Of a stretch of 52,896 nucleotides of DNA, positions 33,178-41,998 are shown piece after piece. Within the stretch, counting starts at the first letter, position 1. Each line of letters begins with the position of its first letter. This DNA comes from Campylobacter magnus (GTDB taxonomy: Bacteria > Campylobacterota > Campylobacteria > Campylobacterales > Campylobacteraceae), in assembly GCF_028649595.1 (NCBI RefSeq), contig NZ_JAQSLK010000008.1, positions 1-52,896 on the forward strand. Direction: 5' to 3'. The position numbers and the translations under genes were made by a program. Under the pieces are notes generated by a model. It did not search any database. It saw only the letters and a program-made list of their open reading frames with translations, and had not been told where the DNA came from.

Positions 33178-33765
33178 CTACTCTCCAATTGCCCTTACAA
33201 GCTCGCCAAAGCCATAGCTACTAGTACTTAGCACCTCATCTCTTGCGCCGATTATCGCTCCGCCAAGGCTGCCTCCTGCAAAAATTCCCATATTGCTTGA
33301 ATACGCATAAATTGAGCGAGTAAAGCTTAGTTCGTTTGTGAAATTCGTGCTAGCACTAAAATCGCCTAGGCTAGCTGCTAGCTCGCTTGAGATTGTGAAT
33401 TTTCCTCTTTTTATCTCCTGAGCTATTTCTTCTTTTAGGATAAAAAGCACGATAGAGTTGTTTTCAAAGCCTGCTTGAAGCCCTATATTTGCGCCACCGA
33501 TGCCAACAGCACTTATGTTCTCCCACATGCCATTTGGGCTTTTTTCTATCATCACGCCTTTACCGCCGCCTCCACCAAGTATAAAGCCACCTCTATAAAA
33601 ACTAGGCACAATCACAATCGCAGCGCTAGTTTGAACAAGCGCAGCAGCTGGAGCGTTGCTTCTAGTAATGACGCTTTTATAAGCATTTGCACTCTCCAAA
33701 ATTATCTCATCGCCGCCAAAAACAGCCCCAAAAAGTAAACAAAGTAGTAAAAATATTTTTTTCAT
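33178..33765 (-). CDS. SYLF-domain lipid-binding protein
   Basis: 195 aa with a signal peptide (MKKIFLLLCLLFGAVFGG). The rest is a single SYLF (YSC84-like) domain: AAIVIVPSFYRGGFILGGGGG, then GANIGLQAGFE and YGFGELV. In eukaryotes the domain binds phosphoinositides; bacterial copies are periplasmic with unknown function. First gene of the SYLF-DedA-DUF945 run. AAGGTG precedes the ATG. Confidence 0.85.
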   Translation of the reverse strand: MKKIFLLLCLLFGAVFGGDEIILESANAYKSVITRSNAPAAALVQTSAAIVIVPSFYRGGFILGGGGGKGVMIEKSPNGMWENISAVGIGGANIGLQAGFENNSIVLFILKEEIAQEIKRGKFTISSELAASLGDFSASTNFTNELSFTRSIYAYSSNMGIFAGGSLGGAIIGARDEVLSTSSYGFGELVRAIGE

Positions 33766-33885
33766 CTTGCACCTTTAGAATTCTAGAATTCCTAGTAAAT
33801 CTAGAATTCCTAGCGATTTACACAATCTAGAATTCCTAGGAATTCTAGAATTCCCTATCGATTTATACAATCTAGAATTCCCTAG
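33766..33885. repeat. Palindrome cluster between rny and the SYLF gene
   Basis: Five palindrome copies (33777-33793, 33799-33812, 33825-33856, 33868-33880) fill this 120-bp co-directional gap. Confidence 0.85.
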
Positions 33886-35439
33886 CTATTTTGCTATTTG
33901 AACCGCCCTGCTCTCACGGATTACATTTACTTTTATCTCGCCCGGGAACTGGACTTTATCTTGGATTTCCTCAGCTATTTCTTTTGCTAGTAGCACCGCC
34001 TCATCGTCATTTACTAGCTTAGCATTTGCTATTACTCTTATTTCACGGCCTGCATTTATTGCGTAGGCTGCTTTTATGCCCTCTTTGCTTGTAGCGATTT
34101 CTTCTAGCTGGCGCACACGCTTTAAGAAGGCTTCTAGCACCTCTCTTCTTGCTCCAGGTCTGGCTGCTGAGAGAGCATCAGCTGCGCACACAGCAGCACT
34201 TTCTACACAGTCAGCTTCTACATGTCCGTGGTGAGCGTAGATTGCGTTTATTACAGCTGGATGCTCTTTGTAGCGTTTACACAGCTCACCACCAAGGTCT
34301 ACATGAGAGCCCTCTACTTCGTGTGTTAAGGCCTTGCCGATATCATGCAAAATTCCAGCTCGTCTTGCTAGACGCACATCGCCGCCAGTCTCAGCTGCTA
34401 TGATACCTGCTAGGTGAGCAACTTCAAGGCTATGAGCTAGAGCGTTTTGACCATAGCTTGCACGAAAGCGTAGTTTGCCTATTAGCTTTACTAGCTCTGG
34501 GTGCATATTTGAGATGCCTAGATCCATTAGTATATTTTCACCTTCTTCAAGTATGCTAGACTCAAACTCCTCGCTTACTTTTTTGTGAAGTTCTTCTATA
34601 CGTGCTGGCTGAATTCTACCATCTTCTATAAGAAGCTCCACCACGCGCGTAGCAATCGCCCTGCGATAAAGATTATGCGAGCTTAAAATTATGGTATTTG
34701 GCGTCTCATCTATGATAAACTCCACGCCCAAAACCATCTCAAGCGTTTTTATATTTCTGCCTTCTTTGCCGATTATACGACCTTTTAGCTCGTCATTTTT
34801 GATATTTACGACATTTATTAGTCTCTCAGCTGCAAACTCCCCAGCAAAGCGAGAAGTAGCCTGAGCTAGGATATAATTAACTCTGCGCTTGATATCTTTT
34901 TTTGCTTCTTCTTCTGCTTTTCGCACCATGTGAGCGATATCAGCACGGCTTTTTTCCTCTACTTTTGCTAGCACGATAGCCTTGGCTTCATCTTCTGTTA
35001 GTCCAGCACTGCGCTCTAAAGTAGCCAAAGCCTCAGCCATTTTTTCTTGATATTTAGCTTTTAAGTTTTTACCCTCATCATAAAGCGACTGCGCCTCACT
35101 TCTTGCTTTTGCTACTTCTTCTTCGCTAGCCCTTGCGTTTTGCAAGGCCTCTTTTGCGTTATTTTCTATTTCTTTAGCATTTGCTAGTTTTTGCTCATAT
35201 TCTCTTGCTAAACGAGAGCCTTTTTCTTCGTATTTTTTACGAGCCTCCATTTCAGCTTGGCTTACTTTTAGATTTGCATCTTTTAGCACGCCTTGTGCTT
35301 CAAACTCTATTGCCTTAGCCTTGGCCTTTGCTTGTTCTATAAAAATGCTATAGTTTGCATCATTTATCTTTTTAGCTACTCCAAAGCCTACCCCTGCGCC
35401 GATGACACCGGTTGCCACCGCTGCGATGATTTCTATCAT
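33886..35439 (-). CDS. rny: Ribonuclease Y
   Basis: 517 aa. Membrane-anchored endoribonuclease that initiates mRNA decay. Parts: an N-terminal helix (IIAAVATGVIGAGVGFGVAK), a coiled coil (residues 25-190), a KH domain (NDELKGRIIGKEGRNIKTLE), and an HD phosphohydrolase domain (GILHDIGKALTHE). AAGGA lies before the ATG. The preceding cyclo-ligase frame runs 68 bases into this gene, an unusually long overlap. Confidence 0.95.
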   Translation of the reverse strand: MIEIIAAVATGVIGAGVGFGVAKKINDANYSIFIEQAKAKAKAIEFEAQGVLKDANLKVSQAEMEARKKYEEKGSRLAREYEQKLANAKEIENNAKEALQNARASEEEVAKARSEAQSLYDEGKNLKAKYQEKMAEALATLERSAGLTEDEAKAIVLAKVEEKSRADIAHMVRKAEEEAKKDIKRRVNYILAQATSRFAGEFAAERLINVVNIKNDELKGRIIGKEGRNIKTLEMVLGVEFIIDETPNTIILSSHNLYRRAIATRVVELLIEDGRIQPARIEELHKKVSEEFESSILEEGENILMDLGISNMHPELVKLIGKLRFRASYGQNALAHSLEVAHLAGIIAAETGGDVRLARRAGILHDIGKALTHEVEGSHVDLGGELCKRYKEHPAVINAIYAHHGHVEADCVESAAVCAADALSAARPGARREVLEAFLKRVRQLEEIATSKEGIKAAYAINAGREIRVIANAKLVNDDEAVLLAKEIAEEIQDKVQFPGEIKVNVIRESRAVQIAK

Positions 35440-35983
35440 AGTTTGTCCTTATATTTTTAGGGCTTATATAAAAATCGCCCCTTATATCGTGTGGATCGCA
35501 AACTTTGGCATTTACAAACAAATCTTGCGAACTTATAAAGATGATTGTTTTTAAGCGCTTAAAGCCGGCAAAAAATCTATCGTAAAAGCCAAATCCGTGC
35601 CCTATTCGCCCCATGTTTACATCCACTCCGATAACTGGTATTAAAGCTAGGTCTAAGTGCGGTATATACGCATTTGAGTCCATAGCTTGCCTTACATTGA
35701 ACCTATCCTTTTTTAAAGGTAGCCGCAATTTTACTATTTTTAAGCTTTTATCTAGCATAAATGGCAAAAAAAGCTGGGCTTTAGTGCTTAAAGTCCTGCG
35801 CAACTTCAAAATATCAGGTTCATACGCAAGTGGGGCAAAAAGCAGCACTTTTGGGGCTTTTTTGCCTTTAATTAGCGAAAAAATCAGCTTTTTTGCTTTT
35901 AGAACTGCTCTTGTGCCTGCTAGATTTGTTTGCCTTTTTAATCTAGCTTTATGAGCTATTCTAAGTGAGTTTTTATCAAACAT
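35372..35983 (-). CDS. 5-formyltetrahydrofolate cyclo-ligase family protein
   Basis: 203 aa. ATP-dependent conversion of 5-formyl-THF to 5,10-methenyl-THF. The family core GRIGHGFGFYDRFFAG is at about residues 125-140. The last 25 residues (TNYDRNHRSGGNRCHRRRG) are coded inside rny in another frame and look unlike the family, so the original stop may have been lost; the conserved domain ends near YISPK. The order with rny and thioredoxin matches C. jejuni. The start ATG follows a palindrome-free divergent gap. Confidence 0.82.
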   Translation of the reverse strand: MFDKNSLRIAHKARLKRQTNLAGTRAVLKAKKLIFSLIKGKKAPKVLLFAPLAYEPDILKLRRTLSTKAQLFLPFMLDKSLKIVKLRLPLKKDRFNVRQAMDSNAYIPHLDLALIPVIGVDVNMGRIGHGFGFYDRFFAGFKRLKTIIFISSQDLFVNAKVCDPHDIRGDFYISPKNIRTNYDRNHRSGGNRCHRRRGRLWSS

Positions 35984-35998
35984 TTATCTACTTTTGTG

Positions 35999-36004
35999 TA
36001 AAAT
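35999..36004 (+). promoter_or_regulatory. -10 box of the thioredoxin-ftsY-radA run
   Basis: TAAAAT lies 25 bases before the ATG at 36029 in a 45-bp divergent gap, with AAGGAAA as ribosome site. Confidence 0.45.
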
Positions 36005-36028
36005 TGCGTTTTTATTTCAAGGAAATTC

Positions 36029-36565
36029 ATGAAAAAACTTTGTATTATAGCATTTATTGCGCTGTTTTTTGGATGTAGTAGCGAAAAAAGCGAACAAAAC
36101 AGCCAAGAAATTAACGACCAAAATCAAAGCGCAGTCATCACAAAACAAAACTTTACTTTAACCATAAGCAATACTGAAAAAATAGAACTAGAAAAAACAG
36201 ATAGCGAGCTAAAAATCATAAACTCAAACTCGCCAGTCCTACTAAACTTCGTAACTAGCGAGTGTTTGCCTTGCGTAGCGCAAAACTCAAATTTAGCCAA
36301 AATCGCTAAAAAATACCAAAATCTACAAATAGTAGAAATCGCCACAGGCATAGAAAACGAACACCAAGCTATAGCTTTAAGAGACCAAAATGAACTGCTT
36401 TTTGAAGTGGCTTTTGGCAAAGATGCGCTAGAGCTCATAGATAGTATGAAAGTGGCCGGCTATCCATATAGCGTGCTTTTTGACAGCCGTGGCAAAGTAG
36501 TTCAAAGCTACGATGGCTTAGTGCCACCTGAAATGCTAGAATACGACATACAAAGGGCAAAATAA
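36029..36565 (+). CDS. Thioredoxin-like lipoprotein
   Basis: 178 aa. MKKLCIIAFIALFFGC gives a lipobox (LFFGC) for lipid attachment. After a Ser/Asn/Gln linker, the thioredoxin fold shows LLNFVTSECLPCVAQN with CxxC = CLPC, and a cis-Pro region GYPYSVLFD. It is probably a periplasmic disulfide reductase like TlpA or ResA, used for cytochrome c or DsbD-fed reduction. The stop overlaps the ftsY ATG (TAATG). Confidence 0.88.
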   Translation: MKKLCIIAFIALFFGCSSEKSEQNSQEINDQNQSAVITKQNFTLTISNTEKIELEKTDSELKIINSNSPVLLNFVTSECLPCVAQNSNLAKIAKKYQNLQIVEIATGIENEHQAIALRDQNELLFEVAFGKDALELIDSMKVAGYPYSVLFDSRGKVVQSYDGLVPPEMLEYDIQRAK

Positions 36566-37419
36566 TGCTAAGATTTTTAAGCAAAACACTAAAAGCTATC
36601 CGTGGAAGCAAAACCCACAAACCAGTAGATAAAAACAGCATAGAAACAGCCTTGCTTGAAGCTGATGTGCCTTATGAGATAATTGAAGAGATAATTTATT
36701 ATCTACCACCTTCGCCTTTGGTAAACAAAAGCGACTTAGAAAGGGTCATGGGAACTTATTTTCTCTATCCCCACGAGATAGAAAATGCCCCAAAACCGCT
36801 TGTAACTCTGCTAGTAGGCGTAAATGGCGTAGGCAAAACCACCACTACTGCTAAGCTTGCTCGCTTAGCGCAAAAAAGTGGCAAAAAGGTGCTTTTAGGA
36901 GCTGCGGATACTTTTAGAGCGGGTGCGATTGAACAGCTAAAAATGTGGGGCCAGAGACTAGGAATTCAAGTTGTAGCAGGGAATTCTGGCGGTGATCCGG
37001 CCTCAGTTGCCTTTGATACCATTAGTTCAGCTGTGGCAAAGGGCTGTGATGAGGCAATAATAGACACCGCAGGCAGGTTGCAAAATCACAAAAACCTCTC
37101 AGCGGAACTAGAAAAAATCGCTAGAATCAGCAACAAAGCCATGCAAGGCGCCCCACATCGCAAGCTACTAATCCTTGATGGCACGCAAGGACAAAACGCT
37201 ATAAATCAAGCAAAAATTTTTAACGAGCTAATAAAAATTGATGGAATTATCATTACAAAGCTTGATGGCACGGCTAGGGGTGGCTTTCTTTTTGGTATCG
37301 CGCGTGAGCTAGAACTGCCGATTTGCTATGTAGGAACTGGCGAGAGCATGGAAGATCTCATGGTTTTTGAGCCAAAAGAGTATGTACAAAGCATCATAAA
37401 CGCACTTTATGAAGAGTAA
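36565..37419 (+). CDS. ftsY: Signal recognition particle receptor FtsY
   Basis: 284 aa. SRP receptor GTPase that docks ribosome-SRP complexes at the membrane. It has the N domain and G domain only (LLVGVNGVGKTTTTAKLARL, then DTFRAGAIEQL, IDTAGRLQNH, TKLDGTARGG), lacking the acidic A domain, as usual in Campylobacterota. GGAATTC half-sites occur in frame (LGIQVVAGNSGG). radA follows after two bases. Confidence 0.96.
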   Translation: MLRFLSKTLKAIRGSKTHKPVDKNSIETALLEADVPYEIIEEIIYYLPPSPLVNKSDLERVMGTYFLYPHEIENAPKPLVTLLVGVNGVGKTTTTAKLARLAQKSGKKVLLGAADTFRAGAIEQLKMWGQRLGIQVVAGNSGGDPASVAFDTISSAVAKGCDEAIIDTAGRLQNHKNLSAELEKIARISNKAMQGAPHRKLLILDGTQGQNAINQAKIFNELIKIDGIIITKLDGTARGGFLFGIARELELPICYVGTGESMEDLMVFEPKEYVQSIINALYEE

Positions 37420-37421
37420 AA

Positions 37422-38768
37422 ATGGCAAAGACAAAGGCTGTTTTTGAGTGTGAATCTTGTGGCTATCAGTGTGGCAAGTGGCTTGGTAAATGCCCAAATT
37501 GTGGGGCTTTTGAGAGCATTGTAGAACTCTCAGCTGCTCAAATAAAAAGCCTTGAAGAAATAGCAAAATTTAGTAAATCAGTAAGCCCTAGCGCAAAAGC
37601 CACGCCTATTACCGAAGTAGAAATAACAGAGCTTGCTCGCACTAGCACAGGTGATAGTGAGCTTGATCTAGTCCTTGGTGGTGGGCTAGTAGAAGGCTCA
37701 CTGGTGCTAATAGGCGGCAGCCCAGGAATTGGCAAAAGCACCTTGCTTTTAAAAGTAGCTAGCAACCTAGCCAAAAACGCCCCGACCCTATATGTAAGTG
37801 GCGAAGAAAGCGCAAGCCAGATCAAACTAAGAGCTGATAGACTTGGCGCAAATGAGCGTGAGCTTTTTCTATTAACTGAGATAAATCTTGGCTCGATTTT
37901 AGCAAGCCTTGCTGAGCGTGAGTATAAATTTCTAGTAATTGATAGCATACAAACACTATATAGCGATAAAATCACCGCAGCCCCAGGCTCTATCTCGCAA
38001 GTAAGAGAAATAACCTTTGAGCTAATGCGCCTAGCAAAAGAGAAAAATATCAGCATTTTTATAATCGGTCATATCACAAAAGAAGGCTCAATTGCAGGAC
38101 CTAGAATTCTAGAGCATATGGTGGATGTAGTGCTATACTTTGAGGGTGATTCTAGCAAGCAGCTACGCATTTTAAGAGGCTTTAAAAACCGCTTTGGCAA
38201 CACCAGCGAAGTAGGCATATTTGAGATGAGCGAACAGGGCTTAAAAAGCGCAAAAGACGCTAGTAGCAAGTTTTTCACCCGTGGTGCTGCAGTAGCAGGC
38301 TCAGCCATAACCGCTACCATGCAAGGCAGTCGTGCGCTAATAGTAGAAATCCAAGCCCTAGTGTGTGAAAGTGCGTATCCAAAGCGCAGCACAACTGGCT
38401 TTGATAAAAGCCGCCTTGATATGATTTTAGCGCTTTTGGAGCGAAAATTAGAGCTGCCTTTGGGACACTACGATGTATTTATAAATGTAACTGGTGGGGT
38501 AAAAATCACTGAGAGTGCTTGCGATTTGGCTGTCGTAGCGGCGATAATTTCATCATTTCGCAACCGCCCGCTTAGCCGTGAGAGCATATTTATAGGCGAG
38601 CTTAGCTTAAATGGCGAAATTAGAGATATATTTAATCTTGATGAGAGGCTAAAAGAAGCAGCCACGCAAAACTTCAAAAACGCAATCTGCCCTAAAAAGC
38701 CAAGCACAAAGCCAGCTTTAAAGGTCTTTGAGGCTGGGCAAATAAGCCAAGTTTTGGAGTGGATGTGA
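37422..38768 (+). CDS. radA: DNA repair protein RadA
   Basis: 448 aa. RecA-like branch-migration ATPase. An N-terminal zinc finger (CESCGYQCGKWLGKCPNCG), Walker A GGSPGIGKSTLL, the RadA-specific FKNRFG motif, and a C-terminal Lon-type domain (GHYDVFINVTGGVKITE) are all present. In Campylobacter and Helicobacter RadA also acts in recombination during natural transformation. A palindrome word is translated as GPRILEHM (38100-38114). Confidence 0.96.
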   Translation: MAKTKAVFECESCGYQCGKWLGKCPNCGAFESIVELSAAQIKSLEEIAKFSKSVSPSAKATPITEVEITELARTSTGDSELDLVLGGGLVEGSLVLIGGSPGIGKSTLLLKVASNLAKNAPTLYVSGEESASQIKLRADRLGANERELFLLTEINLGSILASLAEREYKFLVIDSIQTLYSDKITAAPGSISQVREITFELMRLAKEKNISIFIIGHITKEGSIAGPRILEHMVDVVLYFEGDSSKQLRILRGFKNRFGNTSEVGIFEMSEQGLKSAKDASSKFFTRGAAVAGSAITATMQGSRALIVEIQALVCESAYPKRSTTGFDKSRLDMILALLERKLELPLGHYDVFINVTGGVKITESACDLAVVAAIISSFRNRPLSRESIFIGELSLNGEIRDIFNLDERLKEAATQNFKNAICPKKPSTKPALKVFEAGQISQVLEWM

Positions 38769-38789
38769 AATTCCAAAAAAGGATAAAAA

Positions 38790-39191
38790 ATGATATTTTG
38801 TGAGTGCGAGTTTGATCCGCTTTTAGAGCAGATTGCAGATTTTTTGGGTGCTGGGGATGTGGAGCTAGTCTTTGTAAATGATGATGAAATGCGCAAAATA
38901 AACCACGAGCAGCGCGGCATAGACAAGGCTACTGATGTGCTAAGCTTTCCTTATGAGCAAGTAGCTGGCGGGCTAATGGGCTCAGTTGTGATCAGCACCG
39001 ATACTGCTAGCAGGGTGGCTGGTGAGCTAGGACACAGCATAGAGTGCGAGATTGCCTTGCTTTTTTTACACGGAGTTTTACATATTTTAGGCTACGACCA
39101 CGAGATTGATGACGGACAAATGCGAGGGAAAGAAAAAGAAGTCATAGAGCATTTTAACCTGCCAGATAGCCTGATAATACGAAATAGCTAG
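38790..39191 (+). CDS. ybeY: Endoribonuclease YbeY
   Basis: 133 aa. Zinc-dependent RNase for 16S rRNA 3' processing and ribosome quality control. The metal site HGVLHILGYDHE (three His) and TDVLSFPYE are diagnostic. AAAAGGAT precedes the ATG, 21 bases after radA. It is followed by the largest repeat cluster in the window. Confidence 0.93.
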   Translation: MIFCECEFDPLLEQIADFLGAGDVELVFVNDDEMRKINHEQRGIDKATDVLSFPYEQVAGGLMGSVVISTDTASRVAGELGHSIECEIALLFLHGVLHILGYDHEIDDGQMRGKEKEVIEHFNLPDSLIIRNS

Positions 39192-40091
39192 TTTTTGCTC
39201 GCTTTTACTTTTTTGCTTATTTATGATTTATCTTTTATAGTAAGATTATAAATCTAGAATTCTTAAACTAGAATTCCCCTAAAAAATCTAAGGATTCTAG
39301 AATTCCCAATCTAGAATTCCTATTTTTGCTTCGCATCCGCTGGTTGCTTAGTTTTTTTTGCTGCGCAATCCGCTGGTTGGGGGTTAGGGGGTATTTTACC
39401 TAGGAATTCTAGAATTCCCTAAACTAAAATTCCTTAATCTAGAATTCCTAAACTAGAATTCCTAGAGATTGCTTCGGTCGCTTTGCTCCCTCGCAATGAC
39501 GCAGAGAATTCTAAAATTCACTAATCTAGAATTCCCTAAGCCTTGTGTCATCCCCCGATATGACCCGTGGATCTCATCACAAATAAATCTAGAATTCCTT
39601 ATAGAGATCCTCGGGTCAAGCCCGAGGATGACAAGAAATTTAGAATTCCTAGCTTCGGTCGCTTTGCTCCATCGCAATGACGCAGAGAATTCTAGAATTC
39701 CCAAACTAGAATTCCCTAAGCCTTGTGTCATCCCCCGACTTGATCGGGGGATGACATCACAAAGAATTTAGAATTTCCTATAGAGATTCTCGGGTCAAGC
39801 CCGAGGATGACAAGGAATTTAGAATTGCTAGAGATTGTTTCGGTCGCTTTACTCCCTCGCAATGACGCAGATAATTCTAGAATTCCCAAACTAGAATTCC
39901 TAATTTAGAATTCCTAATTTAGAATTCCTAGCTTCGGTCGCTTTGCTCCCTCGCAATGACGCAGGTAATTCTAGAATTCCCCAAAGAGAATTCCCTAAAC
40001 TAGAACTGCTTAATATAGAATTGCTTAATATAGAATTCCCTATAGAGATCCCCCAGTCAAGCTGGGGGATGACAGAGAATTCTAGAATTCC
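39192..40091. repeat. 900-bp repeat island between convergent ybeY and thiH
   Basis: No credible gene. CATTGCGAG-type repeats: 39465-39504, 39651-39684, 39831-39870, 39930-39964. TCATCC-type repeats in both orientations: 39545-39579, 39603-39632, 39725-39757, 39782-39813, 40043-40073. Between them are about 20 palindrome copies. A G-rich 3' element (39375-39397) with its CCGCTGG extension, duplicated at 39336-39354 and 39361-39378, follows ybeY. Frames of 60-100 codons cross the island, but they consist only of translated repeats. Confidence 0.9.
39375..39397 (+). other. G-rich 3' element after ybeY
   Basis: GGGGGTTAGGGGGTATTTT on the coding strand, preceded by CCGCTGGTT and followed by CCTAGGAATTCTAGAATTCC. 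It lies about 185 bases past the ybeY stop. Confidence 0.75.
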
Positions 40092-41234
40092 CTAGCCCAA
40101 AAACACATGCTCGCTCTCAACTGGCACAAGACCATTTAAGCGCAGCATCGCTCGCATCTGCTCCCCATCACGGCTATCACTTATCTCAAACTGCCCATCA
40201 CCCTGCCCTGCTTTATCATCTCCGTGTTCGCCTATGCCTACCTTTACCCCAGCACTTACCTTGCTAACGCCAAACTTCACAGCATTATCGCGAAACTTCA
40301 CGCTCTCTCTAGTGCTAAGCGTAATGTTCGCAAAAGGCAAAAATAGCCTATACGCACAAATTATCTGCGCTAATTCTCGCTCACGCACATCTTTTGGGGT
40401 GATTTTGCTATTATTTATAATAGGGCGAAGGCGAGGCACTGAGATTGATATTTCAGCATCTTGGTAGCGTTTTTGAAGCAGACTTGCGTGAAGCCCCACG
40501 CTTAGAGCATCTTGCCTCCACATATCAAGCCCAAAAAGTGCACCAAAAGCCACGCCTCTCATACCAGCTTTTAGCGCTCTTTCTTGAGCCTCAAAGCGAT
40601 ATCCAAAGGCTGTTTTATCGCCCTCTAAGTGAAGTTGCGCATACCTGCGTGGATTATAAGTTTCTTGAAAAACAGTTACATAATCGCTGCCGTTTTCGTG
40701 CATTTTAGCGTAGTTTTCCACGCTTAGTGGATAAACCTCTATGCCAAGCGTGGCAAAACGCTCACTAGCAAGCCTGCACGCATTTGCTATATAGTCCACG
40801 CTGCTAAAAGCTGGAGCCTCGCCTGTTAGCATAAGAAGCTCTTCAAAGCCAGCAGAGGCAATGCTTTCAAGCTCTTTTATAATGCCATCATCATCTAGCT
40901 GGGCACGGCGGATATTATTTCGGCTATTAAATCCGCAATAAACGCAGAGATTTTCGCAGTGATTTGAGATATAAAGCGGGGTAAAAAGATAGATATTTTT
41001 ACCAAAATACCGCTCTTTTGCCGCCTTTGCCGCCCACATCATATCCTCTAGCAAAGGCGCAGCCGCTGGGCTTAAAAGCGCTTTAAAATCCTCTAAATCC
41101 AAAAAGCTTTTTTTAAGCGCAATTTTTACATCATTTGCGCTGTAATGCTCAAAATCAGCACTCTCTCGCTCAGCTAAAACAGCGTTTAAAATCTCATTAT
41201 CAAGGCGCTCTTGATGTGGCAGATACATTAGCAT
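40092..41234 (-). CDS. thiH: 2-iminoacetate synthase ThiH
   Basis: 380 aa. Radical SAM tyrosine lyase giving dehydroglycine for the thiazole of thiamine. The cluster motif CENLCVYCGF is at about residue 93, with biotin/thiamine-type C-terminal BATS domain features. Codes for MLMYLPHQ at the start, two bases after thiG. The thiS and thiF partners are not in the window. Confidence 0.94.
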   Translation of the reverse strand: MLMYLPHQERLDNEILNAVLAERESADFEHYSANDVKIALKKSFLDLEDFKALLSPAAAPLLEDMMWAAKAAKERYFGKNIYLFTPLYISNHCENLCVYCGFNSRNNIRRAQLDDDGIIKELESIASAGFEELLMLTGEAPAFSSVDYIANACRLASERFATLGIEVYPLSVENYAKMHENGSDYVTVFQETYNPRRYAQLHLEGDKTAFGYRFEAQERALKAGMRGVAFGALFGLDMWRQDALSVGLHASLLQKRYQDAEISISVPRLRPIINNSKITPKDVRERELAQIICAYRLFLPFANITLSTRESVKFRDNAVKFGVSKVSAGVKVGIGEHGDDKAGQGDGQFEISDSRDGEQMRAMLRLNGLVPVESEHVFLG

Positions 41235-41236
41235 TT

Positions 41237-41998
41237 TTATTCCAAAAACCCACTAAGCGGAGAACTAGCCTCACCGCTATTCTCAAGCACACGCCCAAAA
41301 CGAGCTAGGTAAGCCTCTCGCCCTGCTTTTATAGCCTTACCAAAAGCCCCAGCCATAAGCGCAACATCGCCAGATGTAGCAATAGCAGTATTTAGCATCA
41401 CAGCCGCACAGCCCATTTCCATAGCAGCGCAAGCCTCGCTAGGTCTGCCGATACCAGCATCGACGATTATAGGCAGATTTATTTCACGAATTAAGATTTC
41501 TATAAGATTTTTGTTTGCTAGGCCTAGATTTGAGCCAATAGGTGCAGCTAGGGGCATGATAGCAGCTGCGCCAGCATCTACCATAGCACGAGCCGCTACT
41601 AGATCAGGCAGCATATAAACAAGTGGCGCAAAGCCGTTTTTGGCTAGTAGCTCGCAGGCTTTTATGCTCTCATGGTTATCGGGCAAAAGATATTTGCTCT
41701 CGCCAATTAGCTCTACTTTTATCATCTCACCGCAGCCTAGCTCACGGGCTAGAAGTGCGATTTGTAGGGCTTGTTCGGCTGTTTTTGCCCCACTAGTATT
41801 TGCTAGTAAGGCTACATCTTTTGGGATATATTTTAAAAACTCTCCACCCTTACTATTTGCCCTGCGCAGCGCTAGAGTGATGATCTGCGCACCACCAGCT
41901 TCTACGCAAGCTTTGATAAGCTCTGGATCAAACTTGCCAGATCCCATGATAAAACGAGAGCTAAAACTACGCCCTGCTATGATTAAATCGTCTTTCAT
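41237..41998 (-). CDS. thiG: Thiazole synthase ThiG
   Basis: 253 aa TIM barrel that builds the thiazole phosphate of thiamine from deoxyxylulose phosphate, dehydroglycine and ThiS thiocarboxylate. SRFIMGSGKF at the start, KVELIGE mid-protein, and VDAGIGRPSEACAAMEMGCA near residue 180 are the family signatures. AAAGG before the ATG. First gene of a thiG-thiH pair downstream of a decayed transporter fragment. Confidence 0.94.
   Translation of the reverse strand: MKDDLIIAGRSFSSRFIMGSGKFDPELIKACVEAGGAQIITLALRRANSKGGEFLKYIPKDVALLANTSGAKTAEQALQIALLARELGCGEMIKVELIGESKYLLPDNHESIKACELLAKNGFAPLVYMLPDLVAARAMVDAGAAAIMPLAAPIGSNLGLANKNLIEILIREINLPIIVDAGIGRPSEACAAMEMGCAAVMLNTAIATSGDVALMAGAFGKAIKAGREAYLARFGRVLENSGEASSPLSGFLE

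Noticed and set aside
33475-33738. Plus-strand frame opposite the SYLF gene
   Set aside because: It is a shadow of the minus-strand gene, whose signal peptide and SYLF motifs are clear.
39462-39771. Open frames of 89 and 100 codons on both strands of the repeat island
   Set aside because: They translate only repeat sequence (peptides such as VIPRLDRGMT and NSRIPKLEF). Similar spurious proteins from these repeats are common in annotations; there is no ribosome site or independent support.
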